From Ehretia macrophylla (taxonomy: Eukaryota > Streptophyta > Magnoliopsida > Boraginales > Ehretiaceae), in contig CM075780.1 of assembly GCA_037974665.1 (NCBI GenBank), forward strand, positions 55,717,594-55,781,593: a stretch of DNA of 64,000 nucleotides, written 5' to 3'. The notes below the pieces were generated by a model. That model had not been told where the DNA came from. It worked only from the letters and a program-made list of their open reading frames with translations, and did no database searches. Shown piece by piece: positions 47,179 through 60,075 of the stretch (within the stretch, counting starts at the first letter, position 1; each line of letters starts with the position of its first letter). A program made the position numbers and the translations under genes.

Positions 47179-48415
47179 TGGTTTATGAAATCTAGCCTAG
47201 GGTGGACATTTCTTTTATTGAATCATATGGTATAATAATTCAATGTAGGCATTCATAAACATAAAACCATAATATCTATGCAATAAAACGACTAAGCAAT
47301 CGAAATAACATGCTAGTCTAGAGTATTTTTGAAATACCTTCACGTGTTGGCTTAGGAACTCAACACACACAAGTTGTATGGACTGACCAATGGCAGGACA
47401 ACACGCCGCAAGCACGAGAAACTCCTAAGATGGATAACTCTTCAAGCCTTCTCCCTTATTCCTCTACCCTTGCAATTTAGTGTGAAACTTCGGTGGGAGA
47501 ATTTTTCCTAATCTTTTTCTTATGCTTGGTCGTGTATCTATAGAGGGAGAGTGTGTGTTTCTGAGTTGCCTTAGCCATGTATTTATAGTGCATGTATGGC
47601 TAGATACTTTGGGTGTGTAGATAAGATATAGAGGGGACAAGATCTTGAGGTAGCAGATTCTGTGAGATATTATTTGATTTTCTTGAATTAATCTCTAACA
47701 TAATTGACATTATCTCTTAATTCAAAATCAAATTAGCCACTATCTTATCATTTAAGCCTTGCTTGCACATGCTAGAACTAGTCCGGCACACGTTGTTAAG
47801 ACAAGTTTAGCTAAGACAAACATTTTTGTTTTAAGAATGTCTATTGTCTTAATGTCTTAACTTTTGAATCAAGTTGCATGCTCCCAAATAAGCAACCTTA
47901 CTTATTTGCAATATATTTCCATAGATACCGTAGCTAAGAATAGAGAGTACACTAAAAAAAGTAAGTGGCTAGGAGAGGGACCTAAAGACATAATTGCCTT
48001 GGCTTCAAAATGACCAAAATACCCTTGCTAGTCACTAGCTATATTTTGTCCATTTTAACCTTAACTCATTCTACTAAAGAGTTAGGGTTGTACTCCATGG
48101 AAATTAATAAACTTTCGAGAGAGGTTCTTTGTCCTTGACCTACTAAGTAAAATAACCAAAATATCCCTCTATATTTCATCAGCAATCAATAATAGGTCTT
48201 GCATTCAAACTATCATCCAATCTTCAATTCATTTGCACCTTGGACCTTTATCTTTCACAAAATCATTACCCAGATACTACTCTCTTGTTTCCGGGAGTGA
48301 CCCACAAGTTTAGTATCCAATATAGCCCGAGCTATATTACTAAACATGTAGGTTTAGATGATTTCATAGATAACTCCAAGCAAGTAACTTATTATCACTT
48401 ACGATTGTTGGGAAT

Positions 48416-49030
48416 TGTATGCCCAAAATACTACTAGCACACGACATTTCAGTGAATGAATACATGTTGTGATTGTTTATGATAAATGGTTATATTCATA
48501 TATATTCTCTCTACCTTGTTTATGTGTATTGTGTTGTATAGAGGCTCTTGATCCATAGTGAATGACTTAGGTGCATGGTGTCTGAACACAGAAGGTCTAA
48601 GTCATAGACACTTGGTTCTAGAATCAGTTCATAACCGATTGATGGAGTTGGGCGCTTCATCAAGGTCTAGGTTATAGTGAGTTAGTCTCCTATGAAGGGT
48701 GACCTACCTTGGTCATTGGTAGGTCTCCGGATTAAGCCTCACTAGTATGTGCGTCACAAATTGAATGGATCACTTGACCAATTCTTTAAAGTTTGTTTAG
48801 ATTAACCTAAACATAAATGGCATAAAATAGGTAGGAGAAAACTTTTCTCTTTTGAAGTTGAGTGTACCTACTCAGTGTTATGCAATGATGTATTACCATA
48901 ATAAACGAAGAATAAACGATTATGCATATTTCCTTAAACAAAATATGGATCCATTCAAACTAAATTAAATATCCAAATTTAATATTTGCGATATTGAAAA
49001 CAAGTTTCATCGAAGTACAGGAAAACTTGC
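48416..49030 (+). repeat. Probable second copia LTR segment, plus orientation
   Basis: It starts TGTTGGGAATTGTATGCCC, a typical copia LTR start, in the opposite direction to the surrounding relic. It occupies the place where pol should continue. No clear end or target duplication was found, so this is tentative. Confidence 0.4.
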
Positions 49031-49039
49031 AAATCATTA

Positions 49040-49980
49040 TTCAGAGATGGTTTATTTCTCAACCTTCAAAATGACATCCCATACTGCATACGTCTACATT
49101 CTAGTCTTATGCCAACTCGCAATTCAGAATCTCCCTTACTCATATTCCTGGTGTCCTGAAACCTTTACAATGAATTGCAGTCATAATTAGTGGCGCCTGA
49201 GTCTATGATCCATAAATCAATAGAATCTCCCACTAAAGCAATTTCCACTAGAAAGAAAATAGAGGTACCTGTCTTGCCATTGGCTAGGTACTAAGGTTAG
49301 TTCTTTTTCCAGTTCTTGAAAGGGTTGCACTTGAAGTACTTTTCTCGGGGGGCATCTCACCATTATTTTTCTTTTCATACCCTTTATGCCCATTCTACGC
49401 TTTTGTTGCTTATCCTTCTTTTTGATCTTCTTGCCTTTAGGGACAAGACCAAAAGACAAAGATTGGGCAAGATACACATAGCCGTTGGGCTATAGAGTGG
49501 CCTTTACTACCTAAAGTTCCTTCATGAACTATGATAGGCCTATATTCATCTTGTTCTCATTATAATGGAGCTTTAAATGAGCAAAGAAGTCAGGCAAAGT
49601 CTCCAGTATCATGTCCACTTGGCTCTAGACATCAATTTCTGTACCAAGTACTTTGGCTGCATTTAGGTAGTTTGTCATCTTAAGCACATGCTCTTTGACG
49701 GACGACCCCTCAGCCATTTTGGTGCTCATGATTGCTTTAATGGCAGCTTGCCTAGCTAGCTTGCTATTATCAATAAACATTCCTTCTAAGCAGATCATGA
49801 TATCATTAGCAATTTCTATCATTTCAAGCTGGGTCTAGAGCACAACATAGAAGCTAACATGTAGTACCAAGTCGTGTTATCAACTTTTTTCCATTGTCTT
49901 TCAAAAACATATTCCTCAATGGTTGACTCAGGGATGATAAAAGGGCAGGGTTGAGTCATGACATGGTTATATCCTGCAGT
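49040..49980 (-). pseudogene. Copia Gag, zinc knuckle and protease remnant
   Basis: The minus strand shows a Gag stretch (49625-49822, with MFIDNSKLARQAAIKAIMST and SVKEHVLKMTNYL). A lysine-rich region and a broken CCHC knuckle follow (FKCNPFKNWKKN near 49310). The protease motif LWIIDSGATNYDC lies at about 49177-49218. The order Gag-knuckle-protease is that of Ty1-copia. Frameshifts and stops are present. Confidence 0.75.
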
Positions 49981-51865
49981 GAGTACTATGTCCAGGTTTC
50001 TTTTTCAATCTTTATAATTTGAGCTAGTTAACTTATTCTGATGGAGAATACTGACAAGTGAAATAAAGGAGCCTATTGACATCTCTAGATATTATAAACA
50101 GTTATCAGTTCGATGAGCTATTTGATATTCAATCAAATGAATGACGATAAAAGAAAAGTAGACATTCATACTTTTGATATCTATTTCTAAATTTTAAGTA
50201 GTTGAACCCTTCAAACTACTTGGATGTCTCAGTCTCTTAATCCTACTCACAGCATTCCACCGTAAAGTGATCATGTTGCAGTTTTGATTAAGTTAAGTTA
50301 TACTTATTTGAAATACCATTGACTGGATAACAATCTATCCAATGACATTTCAATCACTAATTTAATTTGGCTTCATCAGAGAAACGACCAAAACTCCGTA
50401 GGGAGAAAGCCATTCTTTAATGTCAAGTATATAACCATTTTCCATGAGACTTTTTTGTTAGAATATTCTAATTCGAGCCCTCTGTAGGGTATTGACTCTT
50501 ATCAATATCCTATGAAGTGGTCTATGATGAAGAGCCCTATCATAGGGTGATTACACCCATCAACACTTTGGTTGAAAAGTCATTTTAATCTAACTTGCTA
50601 AATCTAAATGAAGAGACTATCCTCTGAAGGGAATACCCACATGAGGGTGAGACGAGATAGCTCCTACAATTAGCATAGACCAAAACGGAAAGCCTTGGGA
50701 TTCTTTCCAAAATCCCTCTCCTGCTTGATATTTTGAACAGAAAGGTTTTTGATTCTTATAACTAAGTCTTTGTAATTAATCTTTTAGTTTTAATCTAAGA
50801 AAGCTTGTTCGGTTCTATTAAAATAACCTTAAATTGAAATAGTTATACACCTATTCGGGTTTAGGTAAGGCCACTTAGGATAATCTAGGCTAACTAAAGC
50901 ACTTAGGTTCATACTAGACATTTTATCCTTAAGTTATTTCATAATATGTAGTTCTAATTGAACTAGTTCTAGATTATGATTTTAATTATCCATTCTTAAG
51001 TTTAATCAATTGGATTTAGCCATTTTTAAATCCTAGTGGTTGTCTATGTTACGAAGTGTCACATAATCATATAATATATTCACAACAAATTAATATAATT
51101 GCAATATGAAAATAAACATTCAGTAATCATGCATTGACCCTAATTTTGATGGCTACCTGCTAATTCTATAGTTTCAAATTTGACCCCAAATGTTATAGAA
51201 TCACACAATCACCCTAGGGAGTCCAAAATTTAGACTTAGACCCCCAAGGTTTGCCAAATACCACAAGAGCCCCAAAACTTTGTCTAGTCGAGCCAATTCG
51301 CAAAATTGGAGTCCTTTGCCCATGGAGAAGCTCCACCACTATGCACCACTGCCTCTACCACCCTAGAATTGATGGGTGAACACCATGGAAGCCATGAATA
51401 GCCCACAAAATTCTGGGAAATTGCAAAAACAGTCCGCCATGCGCACGAATTCGCCTTTTCTTGCATTTCGGTACTTTAGTGATTGTATAGGAAAATTACA
51501 TAGCTAATCATACTTATAGCTATTATATAATCTTTCTATGCTTCATAAAGAAGCTTACATTCAGATCTAGCAACTAAATTTGTTACAAAAGATTGGATAA
51601 ACTACCAATCATCAAACAAATACATTAATAACCCAAAACTGAAAATTTCGAACATGCATGAATAATCATACAATCTAGCCATCAAATTGGGGTATAATTG
51701 TGCGACAAAATAGAGGTTAGAATCCTCATTCACACACAATTAATCTCCATATTTTATAGCACAAAAATAGTCCATAATTGCCCTATACAATCTGCCAACC
51801 ATGGACTACTTCTCGCACGTTATAACTTTCGATTTCTTGTTTTATTGCATGATTCCTATGGCCTA

Positions 51866-51877
51866 GCTCTGATACCA
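51866..51877 (-). promoter_or_regulatory. Primer binding site of the copia relic
   Basis: The minus strand reads TGGTATCAGAGC (initiator Met-tRNA type), four bases inside the LTR edge at 51882. This fixes the element's direction. Confidence 0.85.
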
Positions 51878-51948
51878 CTAATGGTTTATGAAATCTAACC
51901 TAGGGTGAACATTTTCTTTACTGAATCATATGCCATAATAATTCAATG

Positions 51949-52698
51949 GTTTGACCCTTAGGAATATCTCAAGTGTCGATTCTTATTAACTATAACTCTT
52001 ATAGTTTGACCCTTAATCGATTGACTCCATGAGCTTTATCATTTTATCATACTATGCAAAGAAGATGTCATTAATGAATGATATTTTTATTATTAAAGCT
52101 ATTTGACAAAGATTATTGATAATAAAAAATCCTTATTATTCTATGCTGATTGATTAGCTTGTCAGTCATGTCTCTAAAACCACACACCCATATATACCTA
52201 GGTACGTCCACACTCCCACATACCCCACATCAACGCATACATAGACCTACACAGACTCACATACACATACATTAAGTGCGTACATATGCAAGCACACATA
52301 CAAACACACATGCCCGAACATATACTCAAGGATGCTGCCAATGTTGCTTGGATCACCACTAGCACATGTTTATTTCATTTTTATTGTCTTGTAGGGTGGA
52401 CTTGTTTTCTACATATTCAAGCTTGGGGCTGTTAGGGTTCCCCTTGTTTCTTGGGAGTTTAGACCATTTGGAGTATGGATCTCTAAGGCCCAACCTCTAT
52501 GGGGTTTGATGTGTCCCTTTATTTACATTATTGTTATTTGTTGTATGTGTGGTTTTGGCTACTGCCGTGGCCTTTTTTTTTTTAGGGGTTCTTGTAGGTT
52601 GATGATTGTATGTTAGATGTGGGGATTGTGGATATAGTTTGGAGAACTTTGGCTTGGCTGGTGGTTTTGATTTCCAAGGATGTATCATAGAATGTTTT
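51949..52698. other. Intergenic sequence with AC-rich tract
   Basis: An imperfect CA/CACATA-rich stretch runs from about 52180 to 52325. The rest may be LINE 3' sequence left of the copia relic, but I cannot show that. Confidence 0.4.
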
Positions 52699-53793
52699 GG
52701 GCCTGATTGGAAGTATTTTTTTTTTTTGTAGAACAGTTTTCAAGAATAGTTTTAAAAAATTATTTTTGAAAACAAAACAATAGAAAATTTGTTTGACTAG
52801 AATTATTTTTTAAGATAATTTTTAAAACAAAAAAAATAAAAAATTTGTTTGATAAAAGTGTTCTAAAAAACAGTTTTGAAAATCAAAAAATAGAAAATTT
52901 ATTTGAGTATCAAGAATAAAAACACATTTTTCACTCATTTATAAATTTAATTTTATTATCCTCTTCCCTTTTTTTTTTCTTTTCGCTTTTCCCTTTCTTT
53001 TCCCCTTTCTCCCTTCTCTATCCCCTATATTGCACCTGTTTACCACCATAAACAACATTTCTTTTCAACCCAACATTACCATCAAGCCCATCTCTAAAAG
53101 CACCACCCAACTAAACCCACATCTTTGAAATTGCATCTCGAAAGCAAGATCAACATCTTCCTTTTGGGGACATGATATGGAAGTCTGATGCATGATTGAT
53201 ATGGATGTAATAAAAAAAATGGAATCTAAAGCAATCTAGTTTGCTAGACATATATAGTTGAACAATTTAGGTACAATATTGCATGCTCTAAAACTTGTCT
53301 TAAGGAGCTTGTGAACAAATGAGTAGTTCATCATAAGGTTTGAACCCAAAAAAAAAGAAAAAAAAACAAAATCATCATAAGAGCTTCATGGATCGAAGGA
53401 GTCGAAAGAAGACAGATGGAGGAGATATTGGTTGTTGTCTAAAGAAAGAAGAAAGAGAGGATGCTTAGAATATTTTAGTAAAATCACTTTTACATTTTGT
53501 TCTTAGAGTTGACAATATTTACGGAGATGTCATTAATGTAAGCACTCTTCTCCGTGTTTTCATGTGTTTCGAGAACAAAAACTCTTAAAAATATCAAGAA
53601 AACATCTTTTAAGTGTTTTGGTCTTTTGGTTTTTGAGAACTGATTTTTTTTGGTCTTTTGGTTTTTGAGAACTGATTTTTGAGAATAGTTTTTGAAAACA
53701 GTTTTAAAAAACAACTCCATCCAAATAATTTTTTTTGGTTTTTCTTTTTAAAAAACTTAAAAACTATTTTTGAGAAGCATTCCAAACACGCCC
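52699..53793. mobile_element. Probable inverted-repeat DNA element
   Basis: The left end GGGCCTGATTGGAAGTATTT and the right end reverse complement GGGCGTGTTTGGAATGCTTC are similar inverted repeats, each flanked outside by TTT. The subterminal regions are full of repeated AGTTTT(A/G)AAAA units. A 30-bp unit (GGTCTTTTGGTTTTTGAGAA) is duplicated near 53620-53680. No transposase ORF. Confidence 0.5.
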
Positions 53794-54436
53794 TTTACTG
53801 TTCCTATCATTTTTATTGTCCGTAAAGACTTTGTCTTAATAGCTGCCTTCTCTTTCTTTTTCATTACAAACAAAGAGATAATGAAGGAATAAGTCACAAG
53901 GTGAATTGTAAGTCCCAAAGACAAACGAACGTACGGAAAGAGCATCTTTAATTCGTAGGAGGTAAAATTAAAGTTACTCTTCAAGTTAGTGAAACCCTTT
54001 CTCCATTTCCAGCAGTAACGATACGAGGTACTGCTCAAGCCAAGTAGCATGATCTTCAAGAGTTACCAAGATATCTTTTCTTTTTTCGTTGTTCCCAAGA
54101 CTTTAGAATCAAGTGCACTCGCCTGACTAGAACGGTGTTGACCCTGCCAACCAAGTCAAATAAAAAAGAAAGAAGAGAATGAAAAGAGCAAAGAACTTCT
54201 TATTAACTGGCTGAAGATGGCAATATTGGTGCTCAGTTTTGTTCTGCCATCTTGTTGGTCTTGTGTCTTTTTTTTTCCTTGTTATAATGGAGGTCAAAGT
54301 AGTAGTTTAAATTGAAAATTTGTAATTACAATATGTCATTTCTTGACTAGTCTACCAACTCTTGGATATTGATCTTGTGGTTTTTCCATATGATCTGGCG
54401 CATTTACATTGGGCTATGATAGACTTTTCTCCATTA
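53794..54436. other. Intergenic sequence, no feature recognised
   Basis: A 100-codon minus-strand ORF at 53757-54059 has no recognisable motif and is probably chance. Confidence 0.4.
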
Positions 54437-54780
54437 GGGTATTTCCAATGGGAAAAACAAAATACAAAATTTACTATTTTTGATTATTTTTAGAGATCCA
54501 GATCTCTAAAAATCATTATTAATAATTTAAATATACATGAAACCTATTACTTTTACCAACTTTTTAGTTAAAATAGAGACTCAAATTACACACTTGGCTC
54601 TAAATATAGAACCAAAAATAGAGACTGAGTCTCTATTTTAACTTAAAAGTTGATAAAAATAATAAATCTCATGTATATTTAAATTATTAATAATAATTTT
54701 TAAAGATTCAAATCTCTAAAAATAATAAAAAATAATAAATTTTATATTTTACCTTCAATGACCTCCCATTGAAGGTACCC
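54437..54780. mobile_element. Miniature fold-back element upstream of RAD51D
   Basis: Ends GGGTATTTCCAATGGGA and (reverse complemented) GGGTACCTTCAATGGGA are inverted repeats, flanked by TTA at 54434-54436 and 54781-54783. This is the 3-bp duplication of PIF/Harbinger-type miniature elements. The two arms are complementary along nearly their whole length (for example AATAGAGACTCAAA against GACTGAGTCTCTATT), so the transcript could form a long hairpin. It ends 143 bases before the RAD51D ATG. Confidence 0.75.
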
Positions 54781-54923
54781 TTAGACCCAGCAATACAAGG
54801 CCCGTTACATCTTAGAACTTAGCCCATGTCAATTTCCAATTTTCTCCCCTTTTATGGGCTACCAAGTGCGCGCCATATTTCTCAACACTCATTTGACTAT
54901 AGCTCCTAAGACACAGAAAAACG

Positions 54924-57900
54924 ATGGCACCATTAGAATCTTTAGAGCAAACTTTTCCACTATTCGACTCCTATTTCCGTAATTTTTGTGCCTCTCATGG
55001 AATTTTCTCAGGTTAGCTTCTTTTCTTTTATTTTTAATTTCCCTTAAAAATAAGGCAAGCATTTTTTTTGTTTTTTGTTTTGTTTTGTCCTTTGATATGG
55101 TAAGTTTACAGTTTTTCCTGTTAGAAATACGAATATGACTAATTCTGCTTTAAAATATAGTAAATGTAATAAAATTTCATTGCTCGTAGAAGAAAAAAAT
55201 TTGATTAAATTAGTTATTGGGTATAGGTAATTGTAATGACCCATAATTTTAGATTAATAATTTTTTTTAAGAGTCCTAGATAGAAAAAAAGATAAGAATT
55301 TGGGGGCATGACATAATTATTCTTTTCAGGAAATTGGTTATTTTGATTTTTCATCTGTTATCTTCACTCGTGAAGTTGTTCAATTGAATAATTACTGGTT
55401 GTGGAAGAGGATAAGTGTATATGCTCGCTATGTGCGGGGTCTGGGTATATTATTCTTATTTTCGCCAATAATTTGAGCGGAAAACAATGAAATTGAAGGC
55501 AAAATTTCATATTACCTCTCATTTTGGTTGGGTAAATGTGCCAATTTCCTCAAATGATTTGAAAATTTGTTATTAACCCCCTTTCCCTCCTGCTAATATT
55601 GGACAGAGAAGTGTAGTGTGCACACCAAAAATGTGACTAAGTATGCTTGAATTTGTACATTGATTTGGTATGATCAGTGAATTCCAAGTAGTGCGTCTTT
55701 TGAAACAAAAGTTTAATTTTATTATGCTGAGTAGAGCCGTCGGAGCAGAGATCATGTTTTTTTGAAAAGTGGGGTTAGTAGCATATTTTCATACCACAGG
55801 GGGTAATCAACATGTATCTCAAATTAGAGGAGGATTTTTGCTCCGTCTTAATATTGTATGGATACTTTCGGGTTCATTTGCTTTTGTTTTGATCATCTCT
55901 TGACTAGCATCCCAGGAAGGAGGATTTGTAATGCATCATTGAACTTCAAGGTCCAATGCATTATTTTTTATGCAATTCTTTGATTCACAATAACAACAGC
56001 AGTCATTTGGAGAATGTTGTTTACCTTTTCCCATTCATTGTTCGTACCTTTTTCTACACAGTGGAAGATTTTCTATTACATGACCTTTACGTGTTAACAG
56101 CTCTGGCTGAGCAACATTGTAATTCAGAGAAATTGAAGCAGGTTAGCTTTTAGAAGGATATCTGTAAGTTCACTGATTAATTTGTATAATACCCTTCTAA
56201 AATGGACATACATATACACGAATATTGTCTTTTGTGGAAGCTAGGGAATCACTCAAATTCTTTCCTTGTTGGATAATCAACATCAACCGTGGCTAAATGG
56301 TATGGAGCTGATGGAAGATGCTCAGTTGAATAAACGCATTCTGTCTGTGGGATGTGAAAGGTACTCTATGCCTGAAGGAAATGGTTTTGGTGACAGTATA
56401 TCTTTGAGGGCGGAGTGGATAACAGTTCATTTTTGCTTTTGATCAGTATTGATGCATTTCTTCAAGGTGGTTTACGTCAGGGGCACCTTACAGAGCTGGT
56501 CGGGCCATCATCCTCTGGTAAAACACAAGTATGTGGATGTTACCTGAGGCTCTATTTATATTTATTTAATATTAATTCATGGTTGCCTTCCTAAGAAGCT
56601 GTTTCGTTGCTGATCAAATTGTTGTTGCTATTCAGATTTGCCTTCAAGCTGCCTCTACTGTTGCAAGATATGGTAATAGCAGAGTTATGTTCATAGACAC
56701 AGGGAACTCTTTCTCGCCAAAACGCGTTGTCCAGTTTGTCAATCAGATGTCAGATCATGCTCACAGTCAGGTCCTTTGGGTTTCTTTTGAAGTGTTTCAT
56801 TACCGGATATGCCACTTTTCCTGCTGCTAGACCTGCTGATGCTTAATAACATGGATAGTCCCATGATCTTTGACATCTCTGATTTCTGTGTACCTTCAAT
56901 CCCTAATATCAATATATCATTGATCTTATTTATGGATGAAGGAAACTCTTCGACAAGTAATGAACAACATAGTGTGTCACTCTGTGTATGACATCTTTTC
57001 TCTGTTGGATATGTTACATCAGCTGGAGAACAATTCGAAACCTCAGGTTGTTTGTTTTTTGAATGTCTCTATTGAATTATTTATCAGGTGTGTTGAATAT
57101 ATCTTTTTTTGTTTATTAATTCTCAGAAATACCTTATATGCAGGCAGGTTTCCAGGTTAGGATGCTAATTGTGGATTCCATATCATCACTTATCACCCCA
57201 ATTTTAGGAGGCACTGGTACTCATGGTATATATTCAGATTCAAAATAACTTCACTCATAAAATCCAAGAATATGTGAAACTGTTCTGCTTGTAACATTAA
57301 CAACTTCACCTATAGCTTCTCCTTTTATGATCTTAACTCGCATGTTTCTTTTTCAGGCAGGAATAGCCTGTTACTCAAAAATACAAAAGGAATGAAAAAC
57401 GTAAGAAATTGTTTAATAATGAAAACTTTGATTAGTTTTTGGACAAAAAGAAGTAAGAAAGTCTAAATTGATGAACACAAATAGAAGTTTCCTATGATTG
57501 TCAAATTTTCTTTGTTTTTTTTTTTCTTTCTTTGTAAAATAGTGAAGTATCACCATATGCATAAGATGTCAGTGGCGGAGATGAAAATATTGAGATTGAT
57601 GTGTAGCAAACTAGGAAGGGCAAGATTAGGAATGAGGTGATACGAGGAAACGTGGGGGTTGCCTTGACTGAGAATAATATGAGGGAGAATTGTTTGAGAT
57701 AGTATGGACATGTTAGGGGACAATCCGTGGAGGCACATGTTAGGAGGTGTGAAGGTATGGAGATAGTACCTCATAGGAGGGGTAGAGGAAGACCTAAGAT
57801 AAATTGGATGGAAGCACTTAGGCAAAATCTTGTTTTTATGGAGCTAATAGAAGAGACGATCCTTGACAGGAGTAAGTGACATCGACATATCCATATAGCT

Positions 57901-59552
57901 AGCCCCACTTGGTGGAAAAAAGTTTGGTTTGGTTTGGTTTGGTTTCTTTGTAAATGACCTCGTTATTGATAATAAATTGTGGAAGTAAGTTATCCTTTTG
58001 ATGTACTCTTTAATTTCAAGTGCATAATTAGACCACAATTTGGGTAGAATGTAATGTTCGGGAAGAAAAACGAGTTGGAAGTAAATCTTATACAGGATCT
58101 AAATTGTGTTAATTATTGATCTTTCATTTTTTTGTCGAAATATTTTTAATTATATATCTATTGCAATGTTTTGGAATCAAGGAAGTCTATGCTTAACGTG
58201 TTGTACAGGACATGCATTAATGGTTTCAGCAGGAGTTTTACTAAAGAAGATAGCTCACGAGCATAACTTCTCTGTGTTAGTAAGTTGTGCTCATAACTTG
58301 TACTCTACATGCTGTCACGGTGACAAGGGTTTCTTTTCTACCCTATTATACCAAACTTTACAACTTTTATCCTGCAAAATTTTTTGATCAACCAATAAAT
58401 ACTTCAGTATAGTGTTTCAGGGTGAGACAGCCATAACTTTGAGTGTGGTGCAAGTTTAAGTAAGAGGGACATTCAAAGAAAAAAGTATGATCGTGTTTTA
58501 GACAACTAATAAGTTGTCGTTTGTTGTACTCTCTAGAAAAGTACACACGTGTATGTCTATCGATTTGGTAATGTGTTGGCCACGAAGTAATTATTTACAT
58601 CTTTTCCACAATAGTAATATGGCTGCATTGAGGTCTAGTTGTACTGGTCTAAGAATATTGATTGCATAGGGCAGTAGACAGGCCACATTCATGAAATTTT
58701 TTAACATTATCAGAAGGGGATCTTGTTAAGGATCTCTTATTTTTTAATGGGCTTTAATTAGCTTTCAGTTGCTAATGTCCTAATCCTGTGAAGATTCAGT
58801 ATCCACCCGTGTGTGCATGACTTGTACTTTTTTACATTGCCTCATTTTGGAGTTTCTTGTTTAACAATAATCAGAAAGAATATAAGCCTTTGCATGCACT
58901 AGCCAGAATAAATGCAGTAAAGTAATTACCGATCTATTGGTATCTTAAATGTACAGCAGAAATGACTATTGTTTTTGTATAGCCTACTAAATTAATCTTG
59001 TAGATGCATCTGTCAAATTCTCATCATTGAAGTGTATTAGTGGCAGATTATTCAAATGTATTTCTTTCATTACGTGTTGATTATCTCATAATTGTCCTCA
59101 AAATGAGATTAGCATTTGGTGCTTTAGGTTACTAATCACATGGTGGCTGGTGAGGGAGGTGTCCCCAAACCGGCACTTGGAAATAGTTGGAAGAGCATTC
59201 CACATGTTCGGCTTCTGCTGTCCCGAGACCCTGGGAGCAACATCAACAGGATGTCTATACTTAGACACCCATTTGTGGTATGTTTTCTTGTGTATCAAAT
59301 ATAGGCTGCTAATGTTAGTTCTTGTCTGGGCACCGGCTACTTGATCTGTTCTCTTTGGCAGCCAACATCCATATAAAATCTAACCACATATTATAATTTT
59401 TTCCAGCTTTAGGGAACTGAACAAATGCACTGTTTCAGTTCTTTATACCATTAGAATGCCAAACATCACCTTTATGATGCAAGTCTTCTTTTCTTCCTCA
59501 GGCTACTGGAGGGACGGTGGAGTTCAAGATATTGTCACATTCTGATTCGTAG
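54924..59552 (+). CDS. RAD51D: DNA repair protein RAD51D (10 coding exons)
   Basis: Exons: 54924-55011, 56062-56141, 56245-56360, 56447-56528, 56636-56770, 56942-57046, 57144-57225, 58209-58279, 59128-59277 and 59502-59552. They join in frame into 319 residues with GT..AG introns. RAD51D is a RecA/RAD51-family ATPase and one of the RAD51 paralogs (with RAD51B, RAD51C and XRCC2) that help load RAD51 in homologous recombination repair in the nucleus. The N terminus ([19 protein letters not shown]) is the usual small domain. Walker A is GPSSSGKT (residues 114-121). The Walker B strand is LIVD (210-213), followed by [12 protein letters not shown]. Later blocks are [26 protein letters not shown] and [14 protein letters not shown]. 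Length fits the family at about 320. Exon 7 has nearby alternative AG sites (57143, 57147, 57155); 57144 keeps phase. The gene looks intact. Confidence 0.95.
55012..56061 (+). other. Intron 1 of RAD51D
   Basis: 1.05 kb of T-rich plant intron sequence. No coding or mobile-element signal recognised. Confidence 0.8.
57527..57954 (+). mobile_element. RTE-type LINE 3' end in RAD51D intron 7
   Basis: The insert (57539-57942) is flanked by a perfect 12-bp duplication TTTCTTTGTAAA (57527-57538 and 57943-57954). The plus-strand translation contains [25 protein letters not shown] with YGHVRG, and [14 protein letters not shown], the conserved C-terminal end of plant RTE/LINE reverse transcriptases. It ends with CCCCACTTGGTGG and a short (TTTGG)n tail instead of poly(A), as usual for RTE. 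It is 5'-truncated, in sense with RAD51D, and broken by stops. Confidence 0.85.
58280..59127 (+). other. Intron 8 of RAD51D
   Basis: 848 bp of AT-rich intron sequence. No other feature recognised. Confidence 0.8.
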
Positions 59553-60075
59553 GAACCATTGAGAAAAAAGTTAACATGTCAAGGAAATATATTGTAGAAA
59601 CTAAGAAACCAATATATCATACATATGCCAAATCGCAACACTCTTTCACTTAGTCTTTACAACTTTTGTTGTTTAGATTTATCATGTCAAAAGATAGAAG
59701 GAATGGAGCTATAGTGATTCCTCGTGAAAGTTCACAGTAACTTTCGATCGGCCTATAATTGTTACTGTCTGTGCTTACAGCTAGAGAACGATATCTTTGT
59801 GGACTATATAAGGTTAAACTAAGCCTCTTGGCAATGAAGTTGCACTGTCAGTAGTAGACTGATGGCCATGGAAGATACAATAGACGTTCTGCTACCCTGA
59901 GGATAATTTCTCTTAAAATAGGCCAGGTCACTGCTTAGATCTCTGATTTCTTCTAATTCATTTTGTAGCTAATAATGTGAAAAAAATCAAAACAATGATT
60001 AATGCTCAAGTCAATTAGTGGTTTTCAACACAAACAGCAAGCTCATGAGGACATGCTTTGAGTGTTTTTAACTCA
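59553..60075 (+). other. 3' UTR and downstream flank of RAD51D
   Basis: Non-coding sequence after the TAG at 59550-59552. The transcript end cannot be placed. Confidence 0.5.

Larger units (their letters stand above)
47179..51948 (-). mobile_element. Rearranged Ty1-copia relic
   Basis: Near-identical 67-bp sequences starting TGGTTTATGAAATCTA lie at 47179 and 51882. The second directly follows a primer site, so they are the matching inner or outer edges of the two LTRs of a minus-strand element. Decayed Gag and protease lie between them (49040-49980). RT and integrase are missing. The right LTR is truncated at about 51948. The 1.9 kb between the Gag start and the primer site is unusually long and has no recognised content. 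Confidence 0.65.

Noticed and set aside
53757..54059. 100-codon minus-strand ORF
   Set aside because: It starts at the edge of an inverted-repeat element, has no recognisable domain, and its composition looks random.
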